A stretch of DNA of 64,000 nucleotides from JAIQFL01 sp035501495. GTDB taxonomy: Bacteria; Acidobacteriota; Terriglobia; Bryobacterales; Bryobacteraceae. This document shows positions 17,143-27,053 of this stretch, in pieces. The stretch lies in contig DATJWB010000121.1 in assembly GCA_035501495.1 (NCBI GenBank), forward strand, positions 62,001-126,000, read 5' to 3'. The stretch's first letter is position 1. Every line of letters starts with the position of its first letter. Made by a program: the position numbers and the translations under genes. Below the pieces are notes generated by a model. It worked only from the letters and a program-made list of their open reading frames with translations. It ran no database searches and had not been told where the DNA came from.

Positions 17143-18088
17143 TCAGTTGCCCGTTGCAATGAACCCCGGAACACCGGTTCCGACCACCAGGTTCAACCTC
17201 TGCCGGGTTTCGATGGCATTGATCTGCTGCATCGCGTCATCGGGAAGAGCTGACACGTCGAAGTTTTCCTTTGCGCGGTCAGGGGTCTTCGGAGAAGTCA
17301 GCACCGCAGTCCCACGCTGTATCGCCCACGCGAGTAGTACTTGGACGGGAGTCCTGTTGACCCGGTGCGCGATTGCCCGGATGACTGGATCTTGCAGCAC
17401 TCCCGGCTTCATACCGGGCCCCAGCGGCGCAAAGGCGGGCATCACGCGTCCATTGGTCTTGCAGAACTCCAGAATCTCAGTTCCGGCAGATAGGGATGGG
17501 ACTCGATCTGGACCACCGAGGGTTTGACCCTCGCCTGGCCGAAGACCTCCCGCAGGTTGTCGAGGCCCACGTCCGACAAGCCGATCGCCCAGCATATGCC
17601 GCGAAAGACGAGATCCTCCATGGCCCTCCAAGTTTCCATCAGAGTGGCGCCTTCGTCGTAAATCACATTACCATTTTGATCCCTCGGGTCTAGATCGTCC
17701 CCGACCGAAACGCATATGGGGTGTGCATCGTGTGCATCAGATAAAGGTCGATGTATTCCAATTCCAGTCTTTCACGGCTAGCCTCGATCGCAGGCCGGAC
17801 CCGCTCCGGGCGATGGTTGTTGTTCCACAGCTTCGTCGTGATGAACAAGTCGTTGCGGTTAATCCAGCCGGCCTGAATGGCCCCGCGAATCGCGTGTCCC
17901 ACCTGCTCTTCGTTTCGATAGCGCTCGGCGCAATCGAGATGGCGGAATCCGGCTCGGGTCGCTGTCCGCGTGGCATTTCGTGTCTCGGTGGCCATCGGGA
18001 ATGAGCGTGCCGATCCCAATGCGGGCACCGTGCCTGCTCCGTCGCGAAGCGGTAGCTTGCGATAACTGAAACTATCGGATTGCGTCAT
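17143..18088 (-). pseudogene. Aldo/keto reductase, broken by two frameshifts
   Basis: Three consecutive frames read as one aldo/keto reductase. Piece 1 (18088 to about 17700) has FRHLDCAERYRNEEQVGHAI, with the catalytic Asp/Tyr region, and LFITTKLWNNNH. Piece 2 (about 17700-17480) has TWRAMEDLVFRG, AIGLSDVGLDNLRE and VVQIESHPYLPE. Piece 3 (to 17143) has ILEFCKTNGRV, VQVLLAWAIQRGTAVL and a GVPGFI end. Frame changes near 17695, where piece 1 hits a TAG, and near 17480 would truncate the product. YLMHTMHTPYAF in piece 1 shows a short tandem duplication of ATGCAC. Recent decay is likely, since each piece is well conserved; sequencing error is the alternative. Confidence 0.85.
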
Positions 18089-18286
18089 GATTCCTCCGCG
18101 ACGGAACTCGAGCATTAGTTCCGCGCAGTGCGACATCCGCACAACACGTGCCAGCCGCGAGGTTATTCGTGGGACGGTTGGAGGTGTCGGATGACCGGAG
18201 GCCGACACCGCTGATCGTCAATAGACTCCGATTGGAGCATCGCTGCCTCCCGACGTTCAGTGAAGACCCGCCTGTCTTCGGGCGCG

Positions 18287-18440
18287 ATGTGGCGCGGACA
18301 CTCGTGTCTGCGGCGCCCCGACTCATTCGAGGCGCGTTTTTGCGTGGCCGCACCAAAGCTTCTAAGGACGCTCAAGCCGCGGCAAGAAGCGCCCCCAAGA
18401 GTGGGGACGCGGCACGAGTGCCAGCGCCACGTCGCGCCTC
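18287..18440. repeat. Dispersed GC-rich intergenic repeat, two copies in inverted orientation
   Basis: 18287-18345 reads TGGCGCGGACACTCGTGTCT followed by GGCGCCCCGACTC; 18375-18440 carries a similar unit on the opposite strand (ACGTGGCGCTGGCACTCGTG, then CGCGTCCCCACTC). Relatives recur near 32.2, 35.8, 38.0, 54.6 and 57.0 kb. The rest of 18089-18286 holds no recognised gene. Confidence 0.6.
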
Positions 18441-18441
18441 T

Positions 18442-19278
18442 TTATTTCGCCGGGGAGCCGGGATTCTTCTTCTGCCGCTCCCATTCCGTGCGGAAGGTCG
18501 CTTCCCGCTCCGCGATGTAGGCCTGGTATCCGGCCGGATCGATGAACGGATTTCCTCCGCCGGCCTTCATCTTCCCGTACTTCTCCTTCATTCCGAAGTA
18601 CGCCCCGTGCGCTCCCAAGAACAGATCGCACGGCAGGCTCTTCAGCACCGCAAAAGTCTTCACATAGTCATCCGCAATCTGTGGGTAGTTCTTGTTCCCC
18701 ACCAGAATATAGCCCGGATTCACGTTCGGACTTCCCACGATCACGGCATTCAGGGTCCGGCCGCCATCCCGCACTTGCATCGTCCAGGTCGTGCAGCCTT
18801 TGGTGTGTCCCGGAGTGAGCCGCGCTGTGAGCACCGCACCGCCCAGTTCGACTCTATCGCCGTCATGCAGCACCCGGTCCACATGCGCGCCCGGGCGTCC
18901 GCGAGCCGTACTTTCCTCCTCGGCAACATCGGCGTCCATCACCATCAGCTTGGCGCCGGTCTCGCGTTTGATCAGGCCAGTGGCCGCATCATGATCGCCG
19001 TGGGCGTGGCTGATCAGGAGGATCTTGGTGTCCTGGTACTGGAAGCCGAGCTTCCCGATGCTCGCGCGAATGAGCGGCACGTCTTCCTCGAAGTCGGAAT
19101 TGATGAGGATGTTCCCCTGCGGCGTGTGCACCAGGTATACAGCCAGGTCCGCGGTGCCCGTGTAGTAAAGATTCCCGGCGATCTGGAACGCCGGAAATTC
19201 CCGGTGCCAGTCTGCGCTGCCTTGCGCCAGCAAGGCGCCTGCGAATGACAGAAGTGTGAACACCCGCCGTGAGATCAT
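18442..19278 (-). CDS. Subclass B3-type metallo-beta-lactamase-fold hydrolase
   Basis: 278 residues from ATG 19278, preceded by AAGGAGG (19298-19292) and a TATACT -10 (19315-19310). Signal peptide (RRVFTLLSFAGALLAQG) sends it to the periplasm. Zinc ligands follow the B3 pattern: SHAHGDHDA (HxHxDH), PGHTKGC, and GAHGAYF for the third His. The opening FPAFQIAGNLYYTG is also B3-like. The family hydrolyses beta-lactams, but environmental members may have other substrates; resistance is not shown by sequence. The gene is divergent from the first TonB-dependent receptor. The frame stays open to 19350 but the upstream residues are not signal-like. Confidence 0.88.
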   Translation of the reverse strand: MISRRVFTLLSFAGALLAQGSADWHREFPAFQIAGNLYYTGTADLAVYLVHTPQGNILINSDFEEDVPLIRASIGKLGFQYQDTKILLISHAHGDHDAATGLIKRETGAKLMVMDADVAEEESTARGRPGAHVDRVLHDGDRVELGGAVLTARLTPGHTKGCTTWTMQVRDGGRTLNAVIVGSPNVNPGYILVGNKNYPQIADDYVKTFAVLKSLPCDLFLGAHGAYFGMKEKYGKMKAGGGNPFIDPAGYQAYIAEREATFRTEWERQKKNPGSPAK

Positions 19279-19522
19279 CGGGTCCGATAAGCCTCCTTCG
19301 ACAAGCCTGAGTATACACTGCCCAGGCAAGATGCTTTGCCAGGGCCGCAACCCGCATCAGATGTGCGATTCAGTACGGATGCGGGCCTGCCCGTCGGAGA
19401 GTGTAAGGAGCCTGTCGCAATCCTGTGATATGCCTAATCATAAGGTCTCATTTAGGGGTAAGTAGCGGGGCCCGGGGCAATGTACTTTCCGGGGTTGCTT
19501 TGCACTTAGAGGAGACAAAGAA

Positions 19523-22500
19523 ATGAACCAGGTACGTTCCACTCGGATGATCGTACTCGCTTCGATCGTCCTGCTCACAACCAGTATCGCGCTCGCTCAG
19601 TCCGACTACGGCTCGATTTCCGGTTTTGTCAAAGACCCCTCTGGAGGCGTCGTTCCCAAGGCGAAGGTGGTGGTCAAAAACGAAGCCACCAACGAAGAAC
19701 GCTCGATCATAGCCAACGAGGGAGGCTACTACACGCAACCCAACCTGCAGCCCGGCCTCTATACCGTGACAGCGGAGGCCCCCGGCTTCAAGAAATTCAG
19801 CAGCGTCCACAACAAGCTGGACCCCGATTCGGCGCTCTCCCTTGACGCCACCCTTACAGTGGGCGCCACAACCGAGACCGTGGACGTGGTCGCGACCGCG
19901 GCCACTCTGCAGACCGAGTCGGCTTCCGTGGAGAAGGACATCACCAGAACGCAAATCGATTCCCTGGAGTTGAACGGGCGCGATCCGCTATTCCTGGCCT
20001 CCCTGCTTCCGGGGGTCCGCAGCGGCTCGACCATGGGCGACTTCAGCTTCAGCCTGACCAGCGGCGGCTACGCGGTCAATGGCGCCCGCTCCCAGGACAC
20101 CCAGATCCTGTTCGACGGCGCGCCCGCGCTCCGCACCCGCGCCAACGGAACCAGCATCGGCGTGGTGGATCAGGATTCCACGCAGGACGTGCAGATCCTC
20201 ACCGCAGACTACGCAGCCGAATATGGACGCGCTTCCGGAGGCCAGATCCGTATCGTGACCAAGGGCGGCAGCCAGGAATTCCATGGCGCGGCGTACGAGT
20301 ATTTCCGGAATTCGGACCTCAACGCCAATACCTGGAGCCGCAATCAGAGTGTGTTGACTAACTTCCAATCGCCCTTCCGGTATAACGATTTCGGTTTCGA
20401 CATCGGCGGTCCGGTGCTGATTCCGCACGTCATCCCCAAAAACAAGATGTTCTTCTTCGTGGGTCAGGAGTGGTCGCGGTACCGCAATGCGCAGACCCAA
20501 ACCCAGGAAGTGCCGACCGCGCTCATGCGGCAGGGTAATTTCAGCGAATTGCTCGGCGCCAACATCTTCTACAGCACGCCGAAGATCATCTACGATCCCA
20601 CTACCTGTCCATCGGTGGGCGCCGCCAGTTGTGTGCCGTTCCCCGGGAACATCATTCCGACCAGCCGTTTGAGCCACAATGGCATCGCCATCATCAACGC
20701 CTATCCGGCGGTGAACACGCCGGTGATCAGCGGCAACCAGAACTGGCTTGCAGCGGCTTCGCAACCCGAGAACCAGCGCAAGGAAACCATCAACTCCGAC
20801 ATCCTTCCCAGCCAGAAGGACCGCGTGCAATTCCGGCGTACCGCCCTGGCCTATTACGAGCTCGATCCGTTCGATCAGGGAACCAACCTGACCCCCAAGG
20901 CCTTCAACCGCCCCAATCAGGCAGGTTCGGTGGCTTGGACCCGAACGATCAGCCCCACGCTGATCAATGAGGCGCGCGCCACCGTGAGTTTGGACGATGT
21001 TTACATCCCGGTGATCCGGTCCGCCCCCGGCTTCAATGCGAACACTGCATTCGGGATCGACTATCCATACCTCCTGCCGCAGAACAAGGACATTCCGAGC
21101 AAGATTCCGTCCGTCACCGTTCCCAACTTCTACAGCCTGGCAGGCGGGCCTTATCCGTCGCATTCCACCGGCCCCATCTACACGGCCGGCGACATCGTGA
21201 CGAAGGTCTACAAGAGCCACACGTTCAAGGCTGGCTTCTACTTCGAAAAGTCGGGAGAGAATGATGGCGATCAGATCAACGTCAGCACCGTGCCCGGCGG
21301 CAGCAACAACCAGAACGGCAGCTTCACGTTTACCGACGCGCGCTCTGGGCTGGGAGCAACAACTGGTGTGGGCATCGCCAATCTCGCGATGGGACTTGCG
21401 GACAGCTACACCGAGATCGGACAGCGCGCGTACACGATCTATCGCGGCTACCTGTACGAATGGTTCGCGCAGGATTCGTGGCGAGCCAGCCAGAAGTTGA
21501 CCGTGAATTACGGCGTACGCCAGACCATCACCGTTCCATACAAGGCTCTGTGGGGCAACCAGATCTTCTTCGATCCGCAGCTTTACGATCCGTCGCAGGC
21601 GCCCAAGATCGATCCCAAGACCGGCAATGTGATCGCCGGCACAGGGAACGTTTACGACGGGATGGTGATTCCTGGTAGCGGCTGGCCGAGCGATGCTTGC
21701 GGCCACGGTGTGGTGCAAGCGTGCGGAAGTTCGTTCAATAGCCTTTTCCACGGCCTGCCCGACTACTACGGACAGATCAACTACCAGTTCCAGCCGCGAC
21801 TCGGAGTGGCTTACCAGTTGAATTCGAAGACGGTCGTCCGCGCGGGTGTGGGACGCTACCTGACTCGCTTCGGTCTGCTGGACAACATCTTCCCTGGCGC
21901 GAATTCACCGTTCCAGCCATTTGTGACGGTGGCCAACGTGTCGGTGGATAATCCCGGAGCGGGATTGAGCGGCGCGGCCACCCCGCCTTTGACCGTTACC
22001 ACTCTGGCGCGCAACAACCGGCCGCCGGAAGCATGGAATTACAACTTCACGGTGCAGCGGGAAATCTTCTTCAAATCTACGCTCGAAGTTGGATATGTGG
22101 GACACCGCGGGCTGCGATTGCCGGAAGTGTTCGACATCAACCAGCCTACGGCAGGTGCTTTGCAGGCGAACCCGGGCATCAATACCAACTACCTCCGCCC
22201 GTACGCCGGCTTCGCGTCCATCCAGATGGAAGAGAATGTGTCCACGTCCACGTACAACTCGCTGCAGATCAACTGGAACCGCCGGTTCGCCAGCGGCCTC
22301 GGTTTCGGCTTCTCCTACACACTGTCGAAGAGCATGGACAACAACTCCAACTATCGAGACATCGTGCCGGATACCTACAACACTACGAACATGTGGGGGC
22401 CGTCGGAGTTCGATACGCGCCACATCGCGGTGATCAACATGGTCTACACTCTGCCCTTCTTCAAGGGCAAGACCGATACGGCCGGCAAGTTGCTTGGCGG

Positions 22501-23011
22501 ATGGCAACTCAGCGCGATCATGCAATTCCAGACAGGAACTCCGTGCGGCGTGTTTGGCAGCAGCGACATCGCGGGCGTCGGCGAGACCGGCAGCCTGGGT
22601 TGCGGCCAGACTGCTGGCCAGTTCTATGTCAAGAACGGCACACCAACGATCCTCGGACAGTTCGCCGGCGGCGCTGGAGCGGCCAGCCCGAATCAGTACT
22701 TCGCCACCACCAATTCGAGCGGCCAGCCGATTTTCACCGCGCCTCCCGCAGGCACTTTCAACCTGCAGCCGGGTGTTCGCGACGAAATCTACCAGCCCGG
22801 ATTCCAGGACTGGAATGCCGGCCTCTATAAGAAATTCGCAGTCACCGAGCGGACCGGGTTCGAATTCCGCGCGGAGGCTTTCGATTTTCCGAATCACCCC
22901 AACTGGAGCGGTGTAGCTTCGTTCAACCCGACGTCCTCCACGTTCGGGAAAGTGACCAGTAAGACGGGTCTCGCTCGAAATCTGCAGCTTTCCCTGCGGT
23001 TCTACTTCTAG
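19523..23011 (+). CDS. TonB-dependent receptor, Oar-like, with carboxypeptidase-regulatory N-domain (copy 1)
   Basis: 1162 residues after an AGAGGAG ribosome site. Signal peptide ending near ALAQ (25). Residues ~28-110 are a carboxypeptidase-regulatory-like Ig fold (GSISGFVKDPSGGVVPKAKV ... YTVTAEAPGFKKF). The plug domain follows (DSLELNGRDPLFLASLLPGV) and then a large beta-barrel ending in an aromatic C-terminus (LQLSLRFYF), as needed for outer-membrane insertion. No TonB box is obvious. The family takes up large ligands or anchors surface polymers in Acidobacteria. The next gene is a paralogue of the same length class; a strong hairpin separates them. Confidence 0.93.
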   Translation: MNQVRSTRMIVLASIVLLTTSIALAQSDYGSISGFVKDPSGGVVPKAKVVVKNEATNEERSIIANEGGYYTQPNLQPGLYTVTAEAPGFKKFSSVHNKLDPDSALSLDATLTVGATTETVDVVATAATLQTESASVEKDITRTQIDSLELNGRDPLFLASLLPGVRSGSTMGDFSFSLTSGGYAVNGARSQDTQILFDGAPALRTRANGTSIGVVDQDSTQDVQILTADYAAEYGRASGGQIRIVTKGGSQEFHGAAYEYFRNSDLNANTWSRNQSVLTNFQSPFRYNDFGFDIGGPVLIPHVIPKNKMFFFVGQEWSRYRNAQTQTQEVPTALMRQGNFSELLGANIFYSTPKIIYDPTTCPSVGAASCVPFPGNIIPTSRLSHNGIAIINAYPAVNTPVISGNQNWLAAASQPENQRKETINSDILPSQKDRVQFRRTALAYYELDPFDQGTNLTPKAFNRPNQAGSVAWTRTISPTLINEARATVSLDDVYIPVIRSAPGFNANTAFGIDYPYLLPQNKDIPSKIPSVTVPNFYSLAGGPYPSHSTGPIYTAGDIVTKVYKSHTFKAGFYFEKSGENDGDQINVSTVPGGSNNQNGSFTFTDARSGLGATTGVGIANLAMGLADSYTEIGQRAYTIYRGYLYEWFAQDSWRASQKLTVNYGVRQTITVPYKALWGNQIFFDPQLYDPSQAPKIDPKTGNVIAGTGNVYDGMVIPGSGWPSDACGHGVVQACGSSFNSLFHGLPDYYGQINYQFQPRLGVAYQLNSKTVVRAGVGRYLTRFGLLDNIFPGANSPFQPFVTVANVSVDNPGAGLSGAATPPLTVTTLARNNRPPEAWNYNFTVQREIFFKSTLEVGYVGHRGLRLPEVFDINQPTAGALQANPGINTNYLRPYAGFASIQMEENVSTSTYNSLQINWNRRFASGLGFGFSYTLSKSMDNNSNYRDIVPDTYNTTNMWGPSEFDTRHIAVINMVYTLPFFKGKTDTAGKLLGGWQLSAIMQFQTGTPCGVFGSSDIAGVGETGSLGCGQTAGQFYVKNGTPTILGQFAGGAGAASPNQYFATTNSSGQPIFTAPPAGTFNLQPGVRDEIYQPGFQDWNAGLYKKFAVTERTGFEFRAEAFDFPNHPNWSGVASFNPTSSTFGKVTSKTGLARNLQLSLRFYF

Positions 23012-23040
23012 CGAAGCTCTCTAACGCCGGGTAGCAACTC

Positions 23041-23074
23041 GGGGCGCGGACCTCGAAATTGGTGTCCGCGCCCC
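23041..23074 (+). terminator. Strong GC hairpin after TonB receptor copy 1
   Basis: Arms GGGGCGCGGAC (23041-23051) and GTCCGCGCCCC (23064-23074) pair perfectly over a 12-base loop; the downstream tract GCTCTGTTT is only weakly T-rich. It likely ends the first receptor transcript. Confidence 0.7.
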
Positions 23075-23211
23075 GCTCTGTTTCAAAGGCATTAAAGCTC
23101 CGGAAAACAGTATTTGCCGCTCGCATCCGCCGCCCCAGACTTCCAAATTTGGAAGATCGCCTCCATTTCAGCACTCAGCGCGATAATCGGGTGAATTTCT
23201 CTCGTTATTTG

Positions 23212-23240
23212 TTGCATCCACTGCTCCATCGCCTTATAGT
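23212..23240 (+). promoter_or_regulatory. Sigma-70-type promoter for TonB receptor copy 2
   Basis: TTGCAT (23212-23217), a 17-base spacer, then TATAGT (23235-23240). The predicted start near 23247 gives a leader of about 210 bases before the receptor ATG. Confidence 0.6.
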
Positions 23241-23265
23241 GATCCTATCGGACAAGTAGGGTGAG

Positions 23266-23285
23266 CCGCCGCATTCGGCGGTTTT
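23266..23285 (+). terminator. Hairpin plus T-run inside the leader of TonB receptor copy 2
   Basis: Arms CCGCCG and CGGCGG around CATT, followed at once by TTTT and then GTGTT. It lies about 20-40 bases after the predicted transcription start, so it could act as an attenuator rather than ending an upstream message. Confidence 0.45.
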
Positions 23286-23457
23286 GTGTTGAACCTCCGG
23301 ACTGGGGTAGAGGTGGGGGTTTCCCGGCCGGAAGCGGTAATGGGGAAGGTTGTTACGGGGAACTGGCCGCATCGCAGGTCAACTGCAAAGCTATCCGATA
23401 CTGCCTTTGCGCGGTCCACTCCTTGGACAGACTTCCACGACTATCAAAGGAGAAGAA

Positions 23458-26400
23458 ATGAACCAAGTGTGTTCTGCCCGCGCTGTCGTGTTAGCGCTGA
23501 TCGTCCTGCTCTGCGCCGGAATGGTATGGGCGCAGACCGACCTGGGCTCTATATCGGGCTTTGTAAAAGACCCTAGCGGAGCCGTCATTCCGAAAGCCAA
23601 GGTTACAGTGAGAAACGAATCGGGGCTGGAGCGTCAGGCCACCACCAACGATTCCGGATATTACACCGTAACCAACATTCCGCCGGCCTTCTACACCGTC
23701 AGCGTGGAGGTGGCAGGTTTCAAGAAATTTGAAAGCACGGCCAATAAGCTGGACGCCAGCGCTGCGTTGAGCGTGGATGTCACGATGACGGTCGGCTCGA
23801 ACGTGGAGACGGTGGAAGTCAGCGCCACCGCGACCGTGCTGCAAACCGAGTCGGCATCCGTGCAGAAGGACGTCACCCGGGAACAGATCGACAGCCTGGA
23901 ATTGAATGGCCGCAACCCCATCTTCATGGCCAACCTGGTGCCCGGAACGCGCGGCGGCAACCTGGCCGGACTGTCCTTCAACTTCAGCCAGGGCCCCAGC
24001 AACATTAACGGCGCCCGTACTCCCGAGAGCCTGATCACCTACGATGGCGCGCCGGCGGTGCGCACGCGTTCGAACGGCACCAGCCTTGGTGCGGCAGACG
24101 TCGATTCGACTCAGGAAATTCAGATTCTCACGGCGTCGTATGCGCCGGAATTCGGTCGTTCTTCGGGCGGCCAGATCCGCATTTTGACCAAGAGCGGAGG
24201 GCAGTCCTTCCATGGCGCCGCATACGACTACATCCGCAACGATGTATTCAACGCCAACACCTGGTCAAGAAACCACACGCTGGGGCAGCAATTCACGGCG
24301 CCCATCAACTACAACCAGTTCGGGTACAATGTCGGCGGCCCGATCTACATTCCGAATAAGTTCAACACCTCCAAGAACAAGTTCTTCTTTTATTTCGGAC
24401 AGGAGTGGGTGCGCTACCGCTTTACCGACATCAGCAATCTGACCGTGCCGTCTCTCCTGATGCGTCAGGGCAATTTCAGCGAATTGTTGAGCCCGACCAA
24501 CGTGTTCTACGGGAAAACGGTGACCGTCAAGGATCCCACTACCGGGAATCCATTCCCTGGAAATATCATTCCCACCGCCCAGCTAAGCCCGAACGGGATC
24601 GGCATCCTGAAGGCTTATCCGGTGCCGAACCTCGGTGGATTTATCAACGGCAACAACAACTGGTCGCTGGCGCTGAACCACCCGCAGCATCAGCGCAAGG
24701 ATACCTACTCCGTCGATATGAACCTGACGGACCGGCAGCGTCTGCAGTTCCGGCGCATGAACTACGCCTTCTGGGAGTATCAGCCGCTGGATGGAGGCAC
24801 CAACGAAACACCCAAATACTTCAACCGCCCGAACCAGACCAACTCGCTGAACCACATCTGGACCATCGCCCCCACCCTCGTCAACGAAGCCCTGGCGACG
24901 GTCAGCCTGGACGACGTTTACATCCCGGTGGATCAGGCGCATTTTTTGGACCGCACCACGGTCGGTATCAATTATCCGTACATCTTCCCTCAAGGCAAGC
25001 TGATCCCAACCCGTATCCCAACGGTGAACCTGAGCAGTTTCTCGCAGTTGAGCGGCGGCCCGTATCCTTCGCATTCGGCGGGCCCGATCTACGACTTCTC
25101 GGACACGCTCACCTGGGTCAAAGGCTCGCATACGCTGAAGTTCGGCGCGCTCTATGAAAGATCCGGCGAGAACGACAACGACGAGATCAACGTGAGCGGC
25201 TGCTCGAGCTGCACCAACAACCAGAATGGGCAGTTTGCATTCTCCGATACGCGGCTGAACAATGGCCTGCCGACCACCGGTGTGGGTGTGGCGAATGCCG
25301 CTCTGGGCCTGTTCGACACGTATTCGGAACTGGGGCAGCGCGGCTACACCGTCTTCCGCGGCAGCATGATCGAAGCCTTCGCGGGCGATAGCTGGAAGGC
25401 GTCCCAGAAGCTGCACCTGGATTACGGCGTGCGCTACACGGTGATCGTTCCCTACAGCGCTCTGTGGCGGAACATGGCGGTATTCGCCCCGGAATTCTAC
25501 GATCCCAGCAAGGCGGTGACGGTGGACCCCAAGACCGGCACGATCATCCCGAACTCGGGCGACCGGTATAACGGGCTGGTAATTCCGGGCACCGGATTCC
25601 CGAGCTACGCGGTCGGACGATTCCCGGAAGCCAGTGACTCCAGCCTCAAATACCTGTTCCGCGGAGCGAACCCGCACTACAGCGACATCCAGTACAACGA
25701 CATTCAGCCCCGCCTGGGAGTCGCATATGCGGTTAACGACAAGACGGTGATCCGCGCAGGTGGCGGACGCTTCTACACCCGCCTGGGCGTCAGCGATTCG
25801 ATTTTCCTGGGCGGCAATCCGCCATTCCAGCCGACGGCGAATGTGACTGGTGGCAGCGCCGACAACCCGGGCGGAACTTCCGCGAACCTGCTTCCCCTCA
25901 CCGCCACTACGCAGAGCAAGGCTTTCAAGAACCCCGAGGCCTTTAGCTACAACGTTACGGTGGAGCGCGAGTTTTATGGGAACACCCTGCTCTCGGTGGG
26001 TTACGTCGGCCGGCGCGGGGTCCATTTGCAGCGGGAGTCCGATATCAACCAACCGACCATCGCGGCGGTAGTGGCCAACCCCGGCGCCAACCTGGATTCT
26101 CTGCGGCCCTACAAAGGCTATAGCACCATCCGGGAAACCGACAATGTCGGGACTTCGAAATACAACTCGCTCCAGGTGAGCGCCAACCGCCGCTTCACCA
26201 AGGGTCTTGGATTCGGTTTGGCCTACACCTACTCCAAGAGTACGGACAGCGGTTCCGCCCAGCGCGATGTGATCCCGAACACCTACGATGCCCACAATCT
26301 CTGGGGGCTGTCGGATTTCGATGTCACCCACATCTTCATCCTGAGCTACATCTACGAACTGCCGTTCTTCAAGAACCAGCACAACTTCGCCGGCAAGGCG

Positions 26401-26919
26401 CTGGGTGGCTGGCAGGTTAGCGGGATCACGCAGTTCCAAACGGGCACTCCGTTCTGCGTCACGACCAGCAACGACTACGCGGGCGTGGGACAGGATGGCA
26501 ACTTGCAAGGCACGGGATGCAGCGGCCAGTTCTGGATCCTGAACGGCTCGCCGAGCATTACTCACCAGATCGCGCTCAATGGCTCTGTCGACGCGAAATA
26601 CTGGTTCCAGACTACGGACTCCAGCGGAAACCTGCTGTTCTCCGCTCCAACAAAGAACACCTTCAACACGCAACCTGCCGGATTCCGGAATTTCCTGCAC
26701 AACCCAGGCTTCGAAAACTGGAATGTCGGTCTGTTCAAGAGGTTCGCCATCACCGAAAGGACCGGGTTCCAGTTCCGCGCCGAAGCGTTCGACGTCTTCA
26801 ACCACGCGAACTGGAGCGGCGTCAATACCAATCCGACCAATCTTTCCACCTTTGGAAAGATCACCAGCAAGACGGGCGACGTGCGCAATCTGCAATTGTC
26901 GCTGCGCTTCTACTTCTAG
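23458..26919 (+). CDS. TonB-dependent receptor, Oar-like (copy 2)
   Basis: 1153 residues from ATG 23458 behind AAAGGAGAAGAA; an open frame further upstream lies in the leader. Same architecture as copy 1: signal peptide to near MVWAQ, regulatory Ig-like domain (GSISGFVKDPSGAVIPKAKV), plug (DSLELNGRNPIFMANLVPG), barrel and C-terminal LQLSLRFYF. The two proteins align along their full length, with most differences in barrel loops (for example a CSSCTNNQNG loop only here), suggesting a tandem duplication with ligand diversification. A perfect terminator follows. Confidence 0.93.
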   Translation: MNQVCSARAVVLALIVLLCAGMVWAQTDLGSISGFVKDPSGAVIPKAKVTVRNESGLERQATTNDSGYYTVTNIPPAFYTVSVEVAGFKKFESTANKLDASAALSVDVTMTVGSNVETVEVSATATVLQTESASVQKDVTREQIDSLELNGRNPIFMANLVPGTRGGNLAGLSFNFSQGPSNINGARTPESLITYDGAPAVRTRSNGTSLGAADVDSTQEIQILTASYAPEFGRSSGGQIRILTKSGGQSFHGAAYDYIRNDVFNANTWSRNHTLGQQFTAPINYNQFGYNVGGPIYIPNKFNTSKNKFFFYFGQEWVRYRFTDISNLTVPSLLMRQGNFSELLSPTNVFYGKTVTVKDPTTGNPFPGNIIPTAQLSPNGIGILKAYPVPNLGGFINGNNNWSLALNHPQHQRKDTYSVDMNLTDRQRLQFRRMNYAFWEYQPLDGGTNETPKYFNRPNQTNSLNHIWTIAPTLVNEALATVSLDDVYIPVDQAHFLDRTTVGINYPYIFPQGKLIPTRIPTVNLSSFSQLSGGPYPSHSAGPIYDFSDTLTWVKGSHTLKFGALYERSGENDNDEINVSGCSSCTNNQNGQFAFSDTRLNNGLPTTGVGVANAALGLFDTYSELGQRGYTVFRGSMIEAFAGDSWKASQKLHLDYGVRYTVIVPYSALWRNMAVFAPEFYDPSKAVTVDPKTGTIIPNSGDRYNGLVIPGTGFPSYAVGRFPEASDSSLKYLFRGANPHYSDIQYNDIQPRLGVAYAVNDKTVIRAGGGRFYTRLGVSDSIFLGGNPPFQPTANVTGGSADNPGGTSANLLPLTATTQSKAFKNPEAFSYNVTVEREFYGNTLLSVGYVGRRGVHLQRESDINQPTIAAVVANPGANLDSLRPYKGYSTIRETDNVGTSKYNSLQVSANRRFTKGLGFGLAYTYSKSTDSGSAQRDVIPNTYDAHNLWGLSDFDVTHIFILSYIYELPFFKNQHNFAGKALGGWQVSGITQFQTGTPFCVTTSNDYAGVGQDGNLQGTGCSGQFWILNGSPSITHQIALNGSVDAKYWFQTTDSSGNLLFSAPTKNTFNTQPAGFRNFLHNPGFENWNVGLFKRFAITERTGFQFRAEAFDVFNHANWSGVNTNPTNLSTFGKITSKTGDVRNLQLSLRFYF

Positions 26920-26957
26920 CCGGTGCATGCTTTAGCGGCACCAGTGAATTCCGTTCC

Positions 26958-26991
26958 AAGGCCGGCGATCGACTTTCGCCGGCCTTTTTTT
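26958..26991 (+). terminator. Rho-independent terminator after TonB receptor copy 2
   Basis: Perfect 11-base arms AAGGCCGGCGA (26958-26968) and TCGCCGGCCTT (26976-26986), a 7-base loop and a run of seven T. Confidence 0.92.
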
Positions 26992-27053
26992 CATGTGGGC
27001 GGCGGATTCGCCCGCATTCCGAGCCAGGTTGAAGCGTGCCCTACAATGAAAAC

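Noticed and set aside
19988..21751. 587-codon minus-strand frame within the first TonB receptor
   Set aside because: It is a GC-driven shadow of a well-conserved receptor; no family features or ribosome site.
24583..26928. 781-codon minus-strand frame within the second TonB receptor
   Set aside because: Same pattern as the shadow in the first receptor; amino-acid composition is that of an antisense frame.
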